Origin: Virgibacillus sp. NKC19-3 | GTDB taxonomy: Bacteria > Bacillota > Bacilli > Bacillales > Amphibacillaceae | Length of the DNA stretch: 64,000 bases | Direction of reading: 5' to 3' | Assembly (NCBI RefSeq): GCF_019837165.1 | Contig: NZ_JAGYHC010000001.1 | Span: 3,162,001-3,226,000, forward strand | Shown here: piece after piece, positions 31,543-41,605 of the stretch | How the letters are laid out: every line of letters starts with the position of its first letter | Position numbering within the stretch: the first letter of the stretch is position 1 | Notes under the pieces: model-generated | Database searches by the model: none | Told to the model about the DNA's origin: nothing | What the model saw: the letters and a program-made list of their open reading frames with translations, nothing else | Translations under genes and position numbers: made by a program

Positions 31543-33366
31543 CTACCGGAAAAGGTCTAAGAATCGCTCCCAAAAGCCTTTATCCTCTTCTTCATCCGTA
31601 TCTTCCGTTGTTTCAGCTTCTTCTACTTCAATTGGTTCGGTTTGCAGAGCAAATTGCACAACGTCAACATCTTTATTTTTATCAGATACAAACGATACTG
31701 GATCGAAATCCGAAGCATCATATTCGTCCATCATCTCATCCACTTCTGACTGCATTTCATCAGGCATATCGCTGGTTTCGCCTTCCAACTCTTCCGTGCC
31801 ATCTTTAAGATCTCCAGCACCATCTTCCAGGGAACCCAAGCCATCTGAAATCCCCCCGATACCTTCGTCAATATCTTGATAGTTCGATGCCAAATCGCTA
31901 ACGCCATCCGTATACGCTACTAAACCTTGATGAAAGGATTGATACTGTGATGCAAATTCTGAAACACTTGATTGCAACTCATTCAGTTCATCCAGTCCAT
32001 CCATATTAGCCAACCCATTTTCAACTTCAGTGGCAGTAGTATTTGCTTCATCTGCCATTTCTCGCACCGAACCGGCAACGTCATCCAACGTCCCTGTCAC
32101 CGCATCGAATGCTTCTTCCACTCCTTCGTACGTGCCTTTAACCTTTTGAGCCGATTCATAGGAATCTACCAATTGGTTGATAACTTCCGGATCAACATCA
32201 CTGTTGAATAATTCATTGATTTGTTCTTCCGTAATTTCATTAGCAGGGATCTCGTTAATCGCATCACTCAAATTGCTATAAGCGGTATCGTAATTATCAC
32301 GCAATTCATCAAGACCATCAGCGGTGTCATTCAAGCCATTTGCTAATGTACGAATGCCTTCAGGGAATTGATCAATATTACCCATATCAGGGGCTTCATC
32401 CGGAGCGTCTTGTACCGCACCCGCCACTTCCTGGAAAGCATCATTAATTTGTGAAGATCCATCAACCAGTTCAGCGGATGATTGATCCAGCTGATTGATA
32501 CCAGTCAGATAACTACTGGAACCCTCACTCAAATCCGAGGCACCGTCGTTCAGATCCGAAATACCATCTTTCAAATCGCCAACACCGCCATTGATCTCCT
32601 TGATTGCATCCGATAATGACTCCATATCACCTTTCATATCACCTAAGTCCGGATCATCCATTGGCATCGAAGCCGGTGTTGCCGAAATATCAATAGGATC
32701 CATCTCCAGATCGGTAACATCAGCAGAAACAATGAACGTTTCTTCCTCGTCTGGCATGACAGTAAATGTCAGATTTGTATCCTTCCCTTCTTTGGCCTTG
32801 GTCCCGTCCGGCGCTTGAATATTATCAAATGTCGACGGGTCAAGCGTTAAGGTGATTTGCATCATATAATTTTCGAAAAAAGTCTCATCGACATCTTCAT
32901 TGGCAGACGTTTCCATTTGAATTTCCAGCGAACCATCTTTACCGGCTAACGCCTCCGGATCTACTTTGTCTCCATCCAATACATAAGTAATATCTATATC
33001 CCATGGAAGCGGATGGTCTTCCAGATAGCCCTGATAATAAAAATCATCATCCCCTTTTTCTGCCTGAAAATGCACATCACGGCCGTCCTGCTCCATGTCA
33101 GCTAAATTCGTTAAGTTTCGAATGGTTGTATAATCGCCGTGATCTACAATTTCACCAGGATGATCAACGTGAAACGTATTCACTACATACATGTCCTTCA
33201 ATGCTCCATCTGCCCCTAGATTACCGTAAATGGCTTCATCCTTCGTGTCATATTGGCCTTTTTGGGTATCTGCATGTTCATCTTCCTCGGCAAATGCAGA
33301 CAAAGGGAGGGAGCCAAAGACCAGAATAGTCCCCATCATCACAGTTGCTAGTTGTTTCAAACGCAT
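31543..33366 (-). CDS. Secreted YhgE/Pip-like helper protein of an MMPL exporter
   Basis: The 607-aa protein begins with a Sec signal peptide (MRLKQLATVMMGTILVFGSLPLSAFA, cleaved about residue 26). It continues with a beta-rich region (about 30-240) and then a long repeated helical region of the type LKDGISDLNDGASDLSEG (about 245-550), as in YhgE/Pip-type proteins, ending in a very acidic tail. No membrane anchor is seen beyond the signal. I start at ATG 33366 behind GAGGAGTG, which follows the MMPL stop codon; the longer frame overlaps that gene. It probably works outside the membrane with the MMPL transporter. Function not established. Confidence 0.7.
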   Translation of the reverse strand: MRLKQLATVMMGTILVFGSLPLSAFAEEDEHADTQKGQYDTKDEAIYGNLGADGALKDMYVVNTFHVDHPGEIVDHGDYTTIRNLTNLADMEQDGRDVHFQAEKGDDDFYYQGYLEDHPLPWDIDITYVLDGDKVDPEALAGKDGSLEIQMETSANEDVDETFFENYMMQITLTLDPSTFDNIQAPDGTKAKEGKDTNLTFTVMPDEEETFIVSADVTDLEMDPIDISATPASMPMDDPDLGDMKGDMESLSDAIKEINGGVGDLKDGISDLNDGASDLSEGSSSYLTGINQLDQSSAELVDGSSQINDAFQEVAGAVQDAPDEAPDMGNIDQFPEGIRTLANGLNDTADGLDELRDNYDTAYSNLSDAINEIPANEITEEQINELFNSDVDPEVINQLVDSYESAQKVKGTYEGVEEAFDAVTGTLDDVAGSVREMADEANTTATEVENGLANMDGLDELNELQSSVSEFASQYQSFHQGLVAYTDGVSDLASNYQDIDEGIGGISDGLGSLEDGAGDLKDGTEELEGETSDMPDEMQSEVDEMMDEYDASDFDPVSFVSDKNKDVDVVQFALQTEPIEVEEAETTEDTDEEEDKGFWERFLDLFR

Positions 33367-33370
33367 GCTA

Positions 33371-35425
33371 TCACTCCTCTTTCCCATGGTAAAAATTTGG
33401 CTTCCAAGTTGTTTTTTCAATCACACGGTCGAATATAACGAGCATTGCCGGCAATAAGAACACCACTAATAGGAACGCAAACAGTGCGCCACGCCCGATC
33501 AAGAGCCCCATGGACGAAACGATCGGATCGGAAGACGTCGCCCACAAAATAAACCCGACACTGGACAAAATAGATGCAGATACACCAATGGAGAAAATCT
33601 TTTCATTAATGGTTTTCTTAACAGCAGCAAGTGCACTCATTTCCTTGCGGAGCTGCGTATAGTATTCTGTAAAAAGAATACCATAATCGACCGTTGCTGC
33701 CAGCTGAACCGTACTGATAATCAGATAGCCGATATAAACAAGCGGTGAATCCGTCAAGTACGGAACAGCGAGATTCATCCATACCGATGTCTGGATCGTC
33801 AAAAGTAAAATAACCGGGAAGGAAATCGACCGGAATGTAACGAAGAGAACAATCGCTATAGAAATCACCGTTAGTACATTAACCAGTGTATTGTCCGCTT
33901 CGACAATATCTTTCATATCATACATCGACACACTTTCCCCGATAGTATGATAATCGTCTCCGTAGTAATCAGCAGCAATTCCCCTGACCGTTTCAACAAG
34001 CGCAAATGCCTCATCCCCCTCCGTATCCGTTGTTGTATTTAACGTGATCCGGCTGTAATTTTCCGAAAAGAAGTCTTCGGTATCTGACGCATCGAGATAC
34101 TCAGGCGGTATCCCAGTCCCTATTGTATTCACATAGGAAACCGTACTTTTTACACCGTCCAAATTATCCAGATTTTGAACAAGTTCATCTTCCCGTGCCA
34201 AATCTCCCTTTGGCACTAACAGCACCATCGGAGTGTTTTTATCAAATGTAGCTTCAATTGCATTCTCATCCTGACCGGCCCGCGTATTATCGGCATTCCC
34301 TCCATTTCCATAGAGAAAATCCGTATTACCTTGTGCTAGATAGGCCGGAACAATGAGAATAGCTATGAGCAATAGAACCGGAATACGAAGCTTTATAATA
34401 TAATTTCCGATATTAAATTTACTTGGTAAAAACGGCCGATGCTTGGTTTTATCAATGCCTTTATACAGTAATAGCGTGAAAGCCGGCAGAAATATCATCA
34501 CACTGATGAAACTAAGCAAAATACCTTTTAATAGATTTAGACCCAGGTCTGCGCCAAGCCCAAAATTCATAAACATTAAAGCCGCAAATCCGAAAACGGT
34601 CGTTGATGCACTTGCTGCAATAGCCGGGAAAGATCGCTTCATTGCTAGCTTCATCGCTTCCTCCGGCGTCTCCGCTGTCTTTCGATAATCGGTAAAGCTA
34701 TGAAGCAAGAATATAGCGTAATCAAGGGACACGGCAAGCTGCAAAATCGGCGCTACTGATTCGGTTACAAAGGAAACCTCACCTAAAAAAATGTTCGTTC
34801 CCATGTTAATTAAAACGGATACACCGATAGCTGTTAAGAAAAAGACTGGCTCTAGCCATGACGTTGTAGACAACAGCAAGATCAAAATCACAACAGGTAC
34901 AAGAATCAACGCTGCATTCATCGTCTCTTCTCCTGTCATTTCCTGCGAGATTGCTGTATCCAAGGCATCTCCTTCCATCGCGTTGTCTGAACCAATCAAG
35001 TCATAAACGGCGTCTGTCGTTTCCACTTCTTTTCCACTTTCAATCTCAAAAGAAAATAACGCATCGCCATCTTTATAGTACGACTCAACGGTATCTTTAT
35101 CTTCCATTTCGATTGGTGTTGTTATGTCCATCACGTCATCGAGCCACATGACACCTGAAACACCGTCAATGGCTTCCAATTTTTCCTTATAGCCAAGCGC
35201 TTCTTGGATGCTGGCGTCCTTTATCATGACCCGCGTATTGGCCACATCATCGTCAAACGCTTCGTCCATCACATCTGTGGATTCAATGGATGGCGCATCA
35301 TCCGGCAAATAATCAACCATATCATAATTAGTTGCAACGCCAAATTGCACGAGCGCACTAACAATTGCCAGTGTAATAAACGTAATGACAACCGATTTTC
35401 TATATTTTAGTATAAAATTCGTCAT
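33371..35425 (-). CDS. MMPL/RND-family transporter
   Basis: Large proton-driven exporter. The 684-aa protein has two similar halves, each with one transmembrane helix, a large extracellular domain (about residues 35-170 and 355-500) and five helices. The MMPL signature region contains LAVSLDYAIFLLHSFTDYRK (first half) and LAATVDYGILFTEYY (second half), whose Asp residues are in the proton relay. The gene precedes the secreted helper in one operon and is divergent from a TetR regulator, a common arrangement for lipid or drug efflux. Confidence 0.88.
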   Translation of the reverse strand: MTNFILKYRKSVVITFITLAIVSALVQFGVATNYDMVDYLPDDAPSIESTDVMDEAFDDDVANTRVMIKDASIQEALGYKEKLEAIDGVSGVMWLDDVMDITTPIEMEDKDTVESYYKDGDALFSFEIESGKEVETTDAVYDLIGSDNAMEGDALDTAISQEMTGEETMNAALILVPVVILILLLSTTSWLEPVFFLTAIGVSVLINMGTNIFLGEVSFVTESVAPILQLAVSLDYAIFLLHSFTDYRKTAETPEEAMKLAMKRSFPAIAASASTTVFGFAALMFMNFGLGADLGLNLLKGILLSFISVMIFLPAFTLLLYKGIDKTKHRPFLPSKFNIGNYIIKLRIPVLLLIAILIVPAYLAQGNTDFLYGNGGNADNTRAGQDENAIEATFDKNTPMVLLVPKGDLAREDELVQNLDNLDGVKSTVSYVNTIGTGIPPEYLDASDTEDFFSENYSRITLNTTTDTEGDEAFALVETVRGIAADYYGDDYHTIGESVSMYDMKDIVEADNTLVNVLTVISIAIVLFVTFRSISFPVILLLTIQTSVWMNLAVPYLTDSPLVYIGYLIISTVQLAATVDYGILFTEYYTQLRKEMSALAAVKKTINEKIFSIGVSASILSSVGFILWATSSDPIVSSMGLLIGRGALFAFLLVVFLLPAMLVIFDRVIEKTTWKPNFYHGKEE

Positions 35426-35588
35426 TGCTGTCTCTGTTCATCCTTTCTTGCTTCATCCATTCAAACACGATAATATTATATAAGACAGCGTGTTGGATTT
35501 ACAACAAACAGTTTCCCAACATACGTAAAAAAAACAACAAATAGTAAAATACTGTTGCTTAACACCCAAAAGAAAGTGTGACAATTTC

Positions 35589-36152
35589 GTGAACAAAAAA
35601 CTGGATCGTCGAAAGAAATACACCCGTATGGTTTTAAAAGATGGTTTAATGACGTTATTAAAAGCGAAACCATTATCATCCATAACGGTGAAAGAAATTT
35701 GTGAACAAGCTGATATTAACCGCTCCACGTTCTATGCTCATTACCGGGACCCATTTGATTTAATGGAGCAAATAGAAGAGGAAATAATCGTGGATTTAAA
35801 CATGTATTTGAATCAATATAATTTCACCAGGGAAGAAGAATCGCTGCAAATGACCGAGAAACTGCTGGAATATATTGCTTCGAAATACGACACATGCCAA
35901 ACGCTTCTTAATGAAAATAATGATCCTTCGTTTGAGCGTCGCATCATGGATGTCGCCCAACAATTTCTGATGACAAGCTGGACCGATCATCAAGCCATCG
36001 ATACCAACATATCCGAGTACGCTGGATCCTTTCTTGTCGGTGGTGGCATCTACGTGATTAAACACTGGCTGGCAAACAACATGGATCAACCTGTTGAACA
36101 AATCGCCCGCCTGATTAACAGCATTACGATTCATACAGGTGATAGTAAATGA
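35589..36152 (+). CDS. TetR/AcrR-family regulator of the MMPL operon
   Basis: The 187-aa protein has an N-terminal TetR helix-turn-helix (about residues 8-56: LKAKPLSSITVKEICEQADINRSTFYAHY) and a C-terminal domain of the type common in Firmicutes TetR proteins. The start is GTG 35589 with only a weak ribosome binding site. It is divergent from the MMPL gene and the 163-bp shared upstream region must contain its operator; TGTTGG...CCAACA is a weak candidate. Confidence 0.85.
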   Translation: MNKKLDRRKKYTRMVLKDGLMTLLKAKPLSSITVKEICEQADINRSTFYAHYRDPFDLMEQIEEEIIVDLNMYLNQYNFTREEESLQMTEKLLEYIASKYDTCQTLLNENNDPSFERRIMDVAQQFLMTSWTDHQAIDTNISEYAGSFLVGGGIYVIKHWLANNMDQPVEQIARLINSITIHTGDSK

Positions 36153-36317
36153 CAAACATCGGAGAAATAGAGGATAAACACTATATGAATAGTACCTTCT
36201 CACTTGGCCATTTCCCAGCTAAATTTTATTAAAAGTTTACATAGTTTTTTCATCTATTCTTTCTCCTTATCTCTTATTTTCAAACATTTTACCTATGCCC
36301 AATAAATAAGGAATGGC

Positions 36318-36367
36318 TGAAAAAATGGCTGGTTTAAGGTCGTCATCAAACGTACTCAAACCAGCCA
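36318..36367 (-). terminator. Intrinsic terminator after the GH84 gene
   Basis: Perfect 10-bp stem (TGGCTGGTTT at 36326-36335, complement at 36358-36367) followed by a T-rich TTTTTTCAG on the minus strand. It ends the row of polysaccharide-degrading genes. Confidence 0.85.
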
Positions 36368-36382
36368 AACAATCACTATATC

Positions 36383-39238
36383 CTATTGCCACTGTTGTAT
36401 CAGATTGTCAGCCTCATCATTAAGAACATCATAGGCGTCCTCCGATATCAATTCTTCCTCTCGTTGTTGATCAAGTAATTGTTTAAAGCCTTCCATATGT
36501 TTAACTACTTTTTCCGACGCTTCCCTTTTCTCATACTGGCTTACAGCAGTTAAATGAATGGTTAAGGCACGTGCTACACGATCGGTTTCAATTTCTCCAT
36601 CTTTCTTGAATTGTTCAACAGAATCGCTTATTAGACTGGCACTTGGTATAATGGTCTCTTTAAAACGATTTAACTTATCTGTTAAGGTCTTGATTAGCGT
36701 ATAAGGCATTCCATTTGTATCTTCACTTTCAAAATAATCTTCCAATTCATCTTTCGCGGAAATGAGTTCAGCTCTTTCCTCTTCTCCACTTGATTCTTCT
36801 GGTATTCTGTTCAGTAAGTCATCCGCTTCTTTTACGAGTTTTTTCACTTCAGAGAAGCTATATATTTCCAGTTCATATATACTGTACCCGTAATCTGTTA
36901 TGCGTTGAGACATATCAATTTTTATGAATTTAGCGTTGACGTCTTCCAGATTAATAACATCGACTAACGTGCCTCTTGTGTCATCATCATAGGCGTATAT
37001 TTCTTCATAATCAACGCCGTTGTCAGAAGCAAGTATCTTATACGCTGAAGCTCGGGCCGCTTCCCAGTTAATCACGATTCTATCCATATCAACGGCCTGA
37101 TCGAGTTCAACTTCAACCCACTGATCATTTCTTTCAAAATCTGTCATATCTTTATAATCAGACGCCCATCTCGTACTATTATCTCCATCTACGAGAAAAG
37201 ATGCTCCTTGTGACTCATTATATTCCGTCGATGCAGTTGCTTTTTGTTGATAGGCTAGGTTATTTGAAAAATCGGTTATAACATCGTCTAACACTTCTTC
37301 TGCATTTTGCGTTACGTTTCGTTCCAAATTATTCGTGAATGGCTGCAGTCTTTTCGCAGCGGGGATCGCTTTTTCATCATTTGCCTCTTCCAGCATCGGT
37401 CGATCATAATGTAAGCTTTGTTCACGTAATACCTGAGCCGATACGTAGTACTCCTTGGCACTATCAAATTCTTCCTCTTCGATCGCTTGTTGTGTTTTCA
37501 GGTATTCGATATCAGCAAGCACCATATCACGCAACGCATTGACAAACGGTTCTAATTCCTTCTTCAATCCTTCGTTCTCTGCATCTTTCAAAAATGTTTC
37601 ACCTGCATCTGCAATTGCTTGCAACTCATCGATCAATTCAGAAGCATCATCACCCAGCGGTTCCCCATCATCAAGCCGGGATATCGTCTCATCGAGCAAA
37701 TCCTTGATGTCCTCGCTCTCGTCTGCTTCCATTCCATCATCGGGGTCTGCATGAGCCATATGTTTGGCCAATGTATGAAATGCCTCTGTTGCATTCGGCT
37801 CCACATATTTCATGCTATCCTCCCAGCTCTTCTGATCATCAAAGTCCTCTGTATTCCATGCATAATCAGCAATGGCAAAGATGGAAACTTTAGAAGCCTC
37901 CGCTTCCTGCATCGGATTTGTAACGACACCAGCGAGATTTTCGATACCCGTTTCAAGCATATCTCCTTTTCCAAGGAATACACGCGTCATATCCACGTCA
38001 TTAACCGGCCAATTAAGCCAAAAGAGCGGGTCACGACGTACCTCTCCATCCGTATCTCGATTTTTAAAGCGGTCAATTGTCTTCTGCTCAACCGGAGCAA
38101 CTGTATTTTCGCCTGTCCAAAGAATATGGATATTATCATCAAAATGCTTCTCGAGCTTATTCAACTCTTCGCCGCCATCCCATGCCCAAGCCGAATTATA
38201 AGCAGCTGGTGTATAAATCGTATCTTTCACATCACCTTTTTCATCAGCCCATGCGGAAACGGCATCCATCTGTTCGACAACATAATCAAGTGGAAGAGCA
38301 CCAACATCGTCACCAAGGATGCCAAACTGCCTTACACCTGCATCATATAACTGATCAAATTTATCGAGCAGATTTTCTGTATTTTCATCAAGCATATCCA
38401 TGGCTGCTTCGTCACCTTCTTCCTGGGCAACTTTAGCTGCTTCTCCCAACGGAGAAATAGTCCAAACGAATTCTGTCTTATTTTCTTGACCAACTTCTAC
38501 CATATCACGAATCTCTTCCAGTTCTTCTTCCGGATAGAGATCCTCCCATTTTTCTCTGTGATAAGGGTCATCCTTAGGGGCGAAGATATAGGAAGTCGTT
38601 TTGAATTGACCACCGAATTCCATCAGTGATTTACGGTCCTCATTGCTCCAGGGAATTCCATAAAAACCTTCGATGAACCCCCGAACCTCCGTATTAGCAT
38701 AATCTTTGATTTCGAGATTCTGAACTACGCCATCCTGACTCTGATCCAGGATTTTTCCAAGGGAGGCAAGTCCATAAAAAGCAGCATCTGTATCTTTTCC
38801 GATAACAGTGATGTTATCGCTATCAATTTCTAATTGATAAGCATCGATCTCGTTAAAATCCACACTATTTCCTCCAAATGCTTCTTCAGCATGTTGTTCT
38901 GCTGGACCGCCTGATCCTTCCGTCCCCACAAATATATTTATTTCATCATCTGATGGTTCCTCTGCAGATACCGGTTTCGGCAAATTATTATCTTCAAAGA
39001 CACTTGCTAGTTTTTTCTTTGTTACGTCGTCAATGGTGTCATCATAAATAACGTTAATTTCATCTTCAAGCGACATTTCCCCTTCATCATACGCCACGCT
39101 ATGCGGTGTTGGATAAAATTCATATTCTTGTACTGGACTACTTTCTTCAGCTCCAACGGTAGACATGAACATCCCTGATGCAAGACCGACAAGCATAGTT
39201 GTGATTATAGATGAATAGAGTAACTTTCGTGGTTTCAT
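36383..39238 (-). CDS. Secreted GH84 beta-N-acetylglucosaminidase with CBM32 and FIMAH modules
   Basis: Exo-acting hexosaminidase that would release GlcNAc from beta-linked glycans or hyaluronan fragments outside the cell. The 951-aa protein has a Sec signal peptide (to about residue 30), an N-terminal GH84-associated domain (35-175), and a catalytic barrel with GFIEGFYGIPWS (188-199) and the catalytic Asp pair in FGILGDDVG (310-311). A helical domain, an F5/8-type C (CBM32) domain (about 660-800) and a C-terminal FIMAH-type helical module (about 870-951) complete the chain. The protein is strongly acidic. It starts at ATG 39238 behind AAAGGAGA. It is led by RAT module A and followed by a terminator. 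Confidence 0.9.
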   Translation of the reverse strand: MKPRKLLYSSIITTMLVGLASGMFMSTVGAEESSPVQEYEFYPTPHSVAYDEGEMSLEDEINVIYDDTIDDVTKKKLASVFEDNNLPKPVSAEEPSDDEINIFVGTEGSGGPAEQHAEEAFGGNSVDFNEIDAYQLEIDSDNITVIGKDTDAAFYGLASLGKILDQSQDGVVQNLEIKDYANTEVRGFIEGFYGIPWSNEDRKSLMEFGGQFKTTSYIFAPKDDPYHREKWEDLYPEEELEEIRDMVEVGQENKTEFVWTISPLGEAAKVAQEEGDEAAMDMLDENTENLLDKFDQLYDAGVRQFGILGDDVGALPLDYVVEQMDAVSAWADEKGDVKDTIYTPAAYNSAWAWDGGEELNKLEKHFDDNIHILWTGENTVAPVEQKTIDRFKNRDTDGEVRRDPLFWLNWPVNDVDMTRVFLGKGDMLETGIENLAGVVTNPMQEAEASKVSIFAIADYAWNTEDFDDQKSWEDSMKYVEPNATEAFHTLAKHMAHADPDDGMEADESEDIKDLLDETISRLDDGEPLGDDASELIDELQAIADAGETFLKDAENEGLKKELEPFVNALRDMVLADIEYLKTQQAIEEEEFDSAKEYYVSAQVLREQSLHYDRPMLEEANDEKAIPAAKRLQPFTNNLERNVTQNAEEVLDDVITDFSNNLAYQQKATASTEYNESQGASFLVDGDNSTRWASDYKDMTDFERNDQWVEVELDQAVDMDRIVINWEAARASAYKILASDNGVDYEEIYAYDDDTRGTLVDVINLEDVNAKFIKIDMSQRITDYGYSIYELEIYSFSEVKKLVKEADDLLNRIPEESSGEEERAELISAKDELEDYFESEDTNGMPYTLIKTLTDKLNRFKETIIPSASLISDSVEQFKKDGEIETDRVARALTIHLTAVSQYEKREASEKVVKHMEGFKQLLDQQREEELISEDAYDVLNDEADNLIQQWQ

Positions 39239-39403
39239 CTCACTTATCTCCTTTCTCCTTGTAATACGAGTCGTAAATTAGTTTTTAAAAATTTAGATAT
39301 ATTTATGTGCTATGACCACCTCCTATTATGGCGTTGAAGCAGATGGGCCTGTTCAGCATATTTCACTAAAATCTCTAGGGAGCACCACAGCTATTACAAC
39401 AAT

Positions 39404-39531
39404 AAAAAAGACATGGAGGTACCAAAAGGATGCGCAGAACCCTTTTATTTACCACCATGCCTGGTCAAATCAGTAACATGTGATGCATATATAATTATAT
39501 TAAAAGTAGCAGGTTTCTATATCATTGTCAA
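39404..39531 (-). promoter_or_regulatory. RAT module A: promoter, antiterminator and terminator before GH84
   Basis: Minus strand: -35 TTGACA (39526-39531), extended -10 TGCTACTTT (TACTTT at 39503-39508, 17-bp spacer), then a RAT-like element (39455-39481) with core TGTTACTGAT and AGGCATGG. The RAT overlaps the 5' arm of a terminator (TACCACCATGCCT side 39450-39462, 3' arm 39409-39421, inner stem AAAAGG/CCTTTT) ended by six Ts (39404-39409). The lower RAT stem is CACATG pairing with CATG-GTG rather than the usual GG/CC pairs. Nearly identical to module B. Confidence 0.85.
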
Positions 39532-39634
39532 TATATATTTACTTCTTGTGTTTACTTTTTTACCATGGTTCTACTTCGTTTTTACAATAAACCTCCGCTA
39601 TCTATAAAAAATAAATTTATATACAATTCATAGC

Positions 39635-41134
39635 TTAATGATTGATTTTTAATACCGGCTTCGATAAAGCATTAAGCAGACTGTTTTGATTGTCATCTTG
39701 ACCGATGTGCCAAATCATACCACCTCTTAGATTGTGCTTATTAATAAATTGTGCTTTTTTATTTATTGAATCCGGATTATCATACGCCAAAAACATATTA
39801 GTGTCCGAATTAAATAACCAAGGTACCTCAGCTGTTGAGTGCCAATACTCTTTCCAATCAGGGTCTTTCAAGTAATCTTTTTTTATTTCATTCCATTGTG
39901 GAGAAGGCCCAGTAGATTCGTATTCCTGATATAGCCCTTGGTTTTCTTCACTTGAAACCTCGAAACTCCTTCCATAAAATGCTGTTCCAAGAACAAGTTG
40001 GTCAGTTGGAACACCTTGCTTCTGATAATATTCGACAGCACCACTTACATTATTCCATTTTTTTATTTCATCCGGTGTTGGATCTGAGTTAACAGGCTGC
40101 ATTGGAGTATTAAAATTTGTTACCGGACTGAATCCATTTCCAATATCATACGCCATAACGTAGATCCAATCGAGATACTTGGACAGTCCTTCAAAATCAT
40201 AACTATCAGCAGGATCATAAGGTCCTTGGCTTTGATAACGTCCCGCTGGTGTTGCTGCTGTTAGCAAATACTCACGATTATTTTCCTTTTCCAATTGATC
40301 CAGCTGATCACGAAATTCCTTTGCTAATAAAGTTAAGTTTTCTTTATCGTTTGGATCATAATGTAATTCATCTGTGCCTCCTTCTACAGGGAATTCCCAA
40401 TCTAAATCAATTCCATCAAAATTATACTTTATGATAAATTTATCAATAGTGGCTTGAGCAAACTCTTCTCTCGATTTTTTGGAGGAAGCCACATCTGAAA
40501 AATATTTTGAATTCGGCCCCCAACCCCCAATTGAAATAGATGATTTTATATGGGGATTCTTTTCTTTATACTTATTTAATTCCTTGAAATCATTTTCTGC
40601 TTCCTTGTATGAAGAATCGGGATGAACATTTCCTTCCTCATCGATGTATGCAAATGCATAGTTAATATGTGTTAATTTATTAGCAGGGAAATTTTCTATC
40701 TTTTTGTCTCCATTCCAATACCCCATTATTATTGGATCTTTTTTGTTCTGCTTTGTTTGAATCAAATGCTCGGTATTTGAATCTAGTACATGATAAGCTT
40801 TTTCGGAAATTAAATCATTTTCATATTGATAATTAACTAACCTTTTTAGATTTTTTAAATGCTTGATAGATTTTTCCGTCTCTTCATTCCCTTCAAAATG
40901 CGCTAATGCCTCCAAGTGAATTTGAAGATTATGAGTTGCTTCTTTGGATATAATGTCATTATCATCTTGATAGTGAGTCACTAGTGTCTTCATATCTTGG
41001 ATAGCTTCTTGAACCTGATTTGTACTGTTTTTAGCATAAATTTTTTCAGATTCACCAGAAAAAACAAAAATCATGACTAAGAGAAATACGAACATAAACA
41101 CACTTCGTAGATTAACAAAAGAATTAAATTTCAT
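39635..41134 (-). CDS. Secreted GH18 chitinase with N-terminal FIMAH-type module
   Basis: Endo-acting chitinase or endo-N-acetylglucosaminidase-like enzyme. The protein (about 500 aa) has a signal peptide (MFVFLLVMIFVFSG region), a FIMAH-type helical module at about residues 42-130 (IHLEALAHFEGNEETEKSIK), and a GH18 barrel. The barrel has SSISIGGWG and the catalytic DGIDLDWEFP (about residue 240), then VMAYDIGNGF and GMIWHIGQDD. All key acids are present. ATG 41134 or 41146 are both possible; spacing to AAAGGA is poor for either. It follows RAT module B, but with about 270 bp between the terminator and the start, part of it a dispersed-repeat-like sequence. Confidence 0.9.
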   Translation of the reverse strand: MKFNSFVNLRSVFMFVFLLVMIFVFSGESEKIYAKNSTNQVQEAIQDMKTLVTHYQDDNDIISKEATHNLQIHLEALAHFEGNEETEKSIKHLKNLKRLVNYQYENDLISEKAYHVLDSNTEHLIQTKQNKKDPIIMGYWNGDKKIENFPANKLTHINYAFAYIDEEGNVHPDSSYKEAENDFKELNKYKEKNPHIKSSISIGGWGPNSKYFSDVASSKKSREEFAQATIDKFIIKYNFDGIDLDWEFPVEGGTDELHYDPNDKENLTLLAKEFRDQLDQLEKENNREYLLTAATPAGRYQSQGPYDPADSYDFEGLSKYLDWIYVMAYDIGNGFSPVTNFNTPMQPVNSDPTPDEIKKWNNVSGAVEYYQKQGVPTDQLVLGTAFYGRSFEVSSEENQGLYQEYESTGPSPQWNEIKKDYLKDPDWKEYWHSTAEVPWLFNSDTNMFLAYDNPDSINKKAQFINKHNLRGGMIWHIGQDDNQNSLLNALSKPVLKINH

Positions 41135-41204
41135 TTTAAGTATCATTCCTTTCGCTGTGCTCGAGACACAAAAATGTAATGAAAGATATGAATAACATGA
41201 CTAA

Positions 41205-41366
41205 AAGAACAAAAGCAAAAAGAGCCTGGTTAAAAACGTAGAGATTGGAGCGGCGCAACTGAGATAAAGGAATCACGGTGAGGTAACGAACCGATGATGA
41301 CTTATCGTAGGGAGCTCTCGTGTTATCTCCTAGTTTTTGGCGCTTGTAGCTGGACGTAGCCATTAA
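41205..41366 (-). repeat. Probable dispersed repeat in the GH18 leader
   Basis: This stretch between RAT module B and the GH18 gene contains GGCGCTTGTAGCTGGACG and GGAGCGGCGCAACTGAG, a composition unlike its AT-rich surroundings and like dispersed intergenic repeats of Bacillaceae. An open frame exists across it, but the peptide has no ribosome binding site or recognisable family, so I do not call a gene. Confidence 0.4.
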
Positions 41367-41416
41367 TCAATAATAAGTTATCCACAAGCAAATAATTTTA
41401 TAATTTCCTAGGCAAT

Positions 41417-41544
41417 AAAAAAGACATGGAGGTATCAAAAGGATGCGAAGAACCCTTTTATTTACCACCATGCCTGGTCAAATCAGTAACATGTGATGCA
41501 TATATAATTATATTAAACATAGCAGGTTTCTATATCATTGTCAA
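41417..41544 (-). promoter_or_regulatory. RAT module B: promoter, antiterminator and terminator before GH18
   Basis: Minus strand: -35 TTGACA (41539-41544), extended -10 with TATGTT (41516-41521), 17-bp spacer, RAT (41468-41494; TGTTACTGAT and AGGCATGG), terminator arms 41463-41475 and 41422-41434, and six Ts (41417-41422). It differs from module A at only about four positions over 134 bp. It lies directly downstream of the antiterminator gene, so read-through from that gene also meets this terminator. Confidence 0.85.
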
Positions 41545-41605
41545 TATATTTTGCAAAATCATAAAATGACTAGATAGCTTAAAATGTAAGGCGGGTGATA
41601 GAATG

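Noticed and set aside
35500-35570. TGTTGG...CCAACA as operator of the MMPL-linked TetR regulator
   Set aside because: Only six-base arms with a wide spacer and no second copy; listed only as a weak candidate in the gene entry.
41136-41363. Open frame of 75 codons upstream of the GH18 gene on the minus strand
   Set aside because: No ribosome binding site, no recognisable family, overlaps the GH18 start and lies in sequence that looks like a dispersed non-coding repeat.
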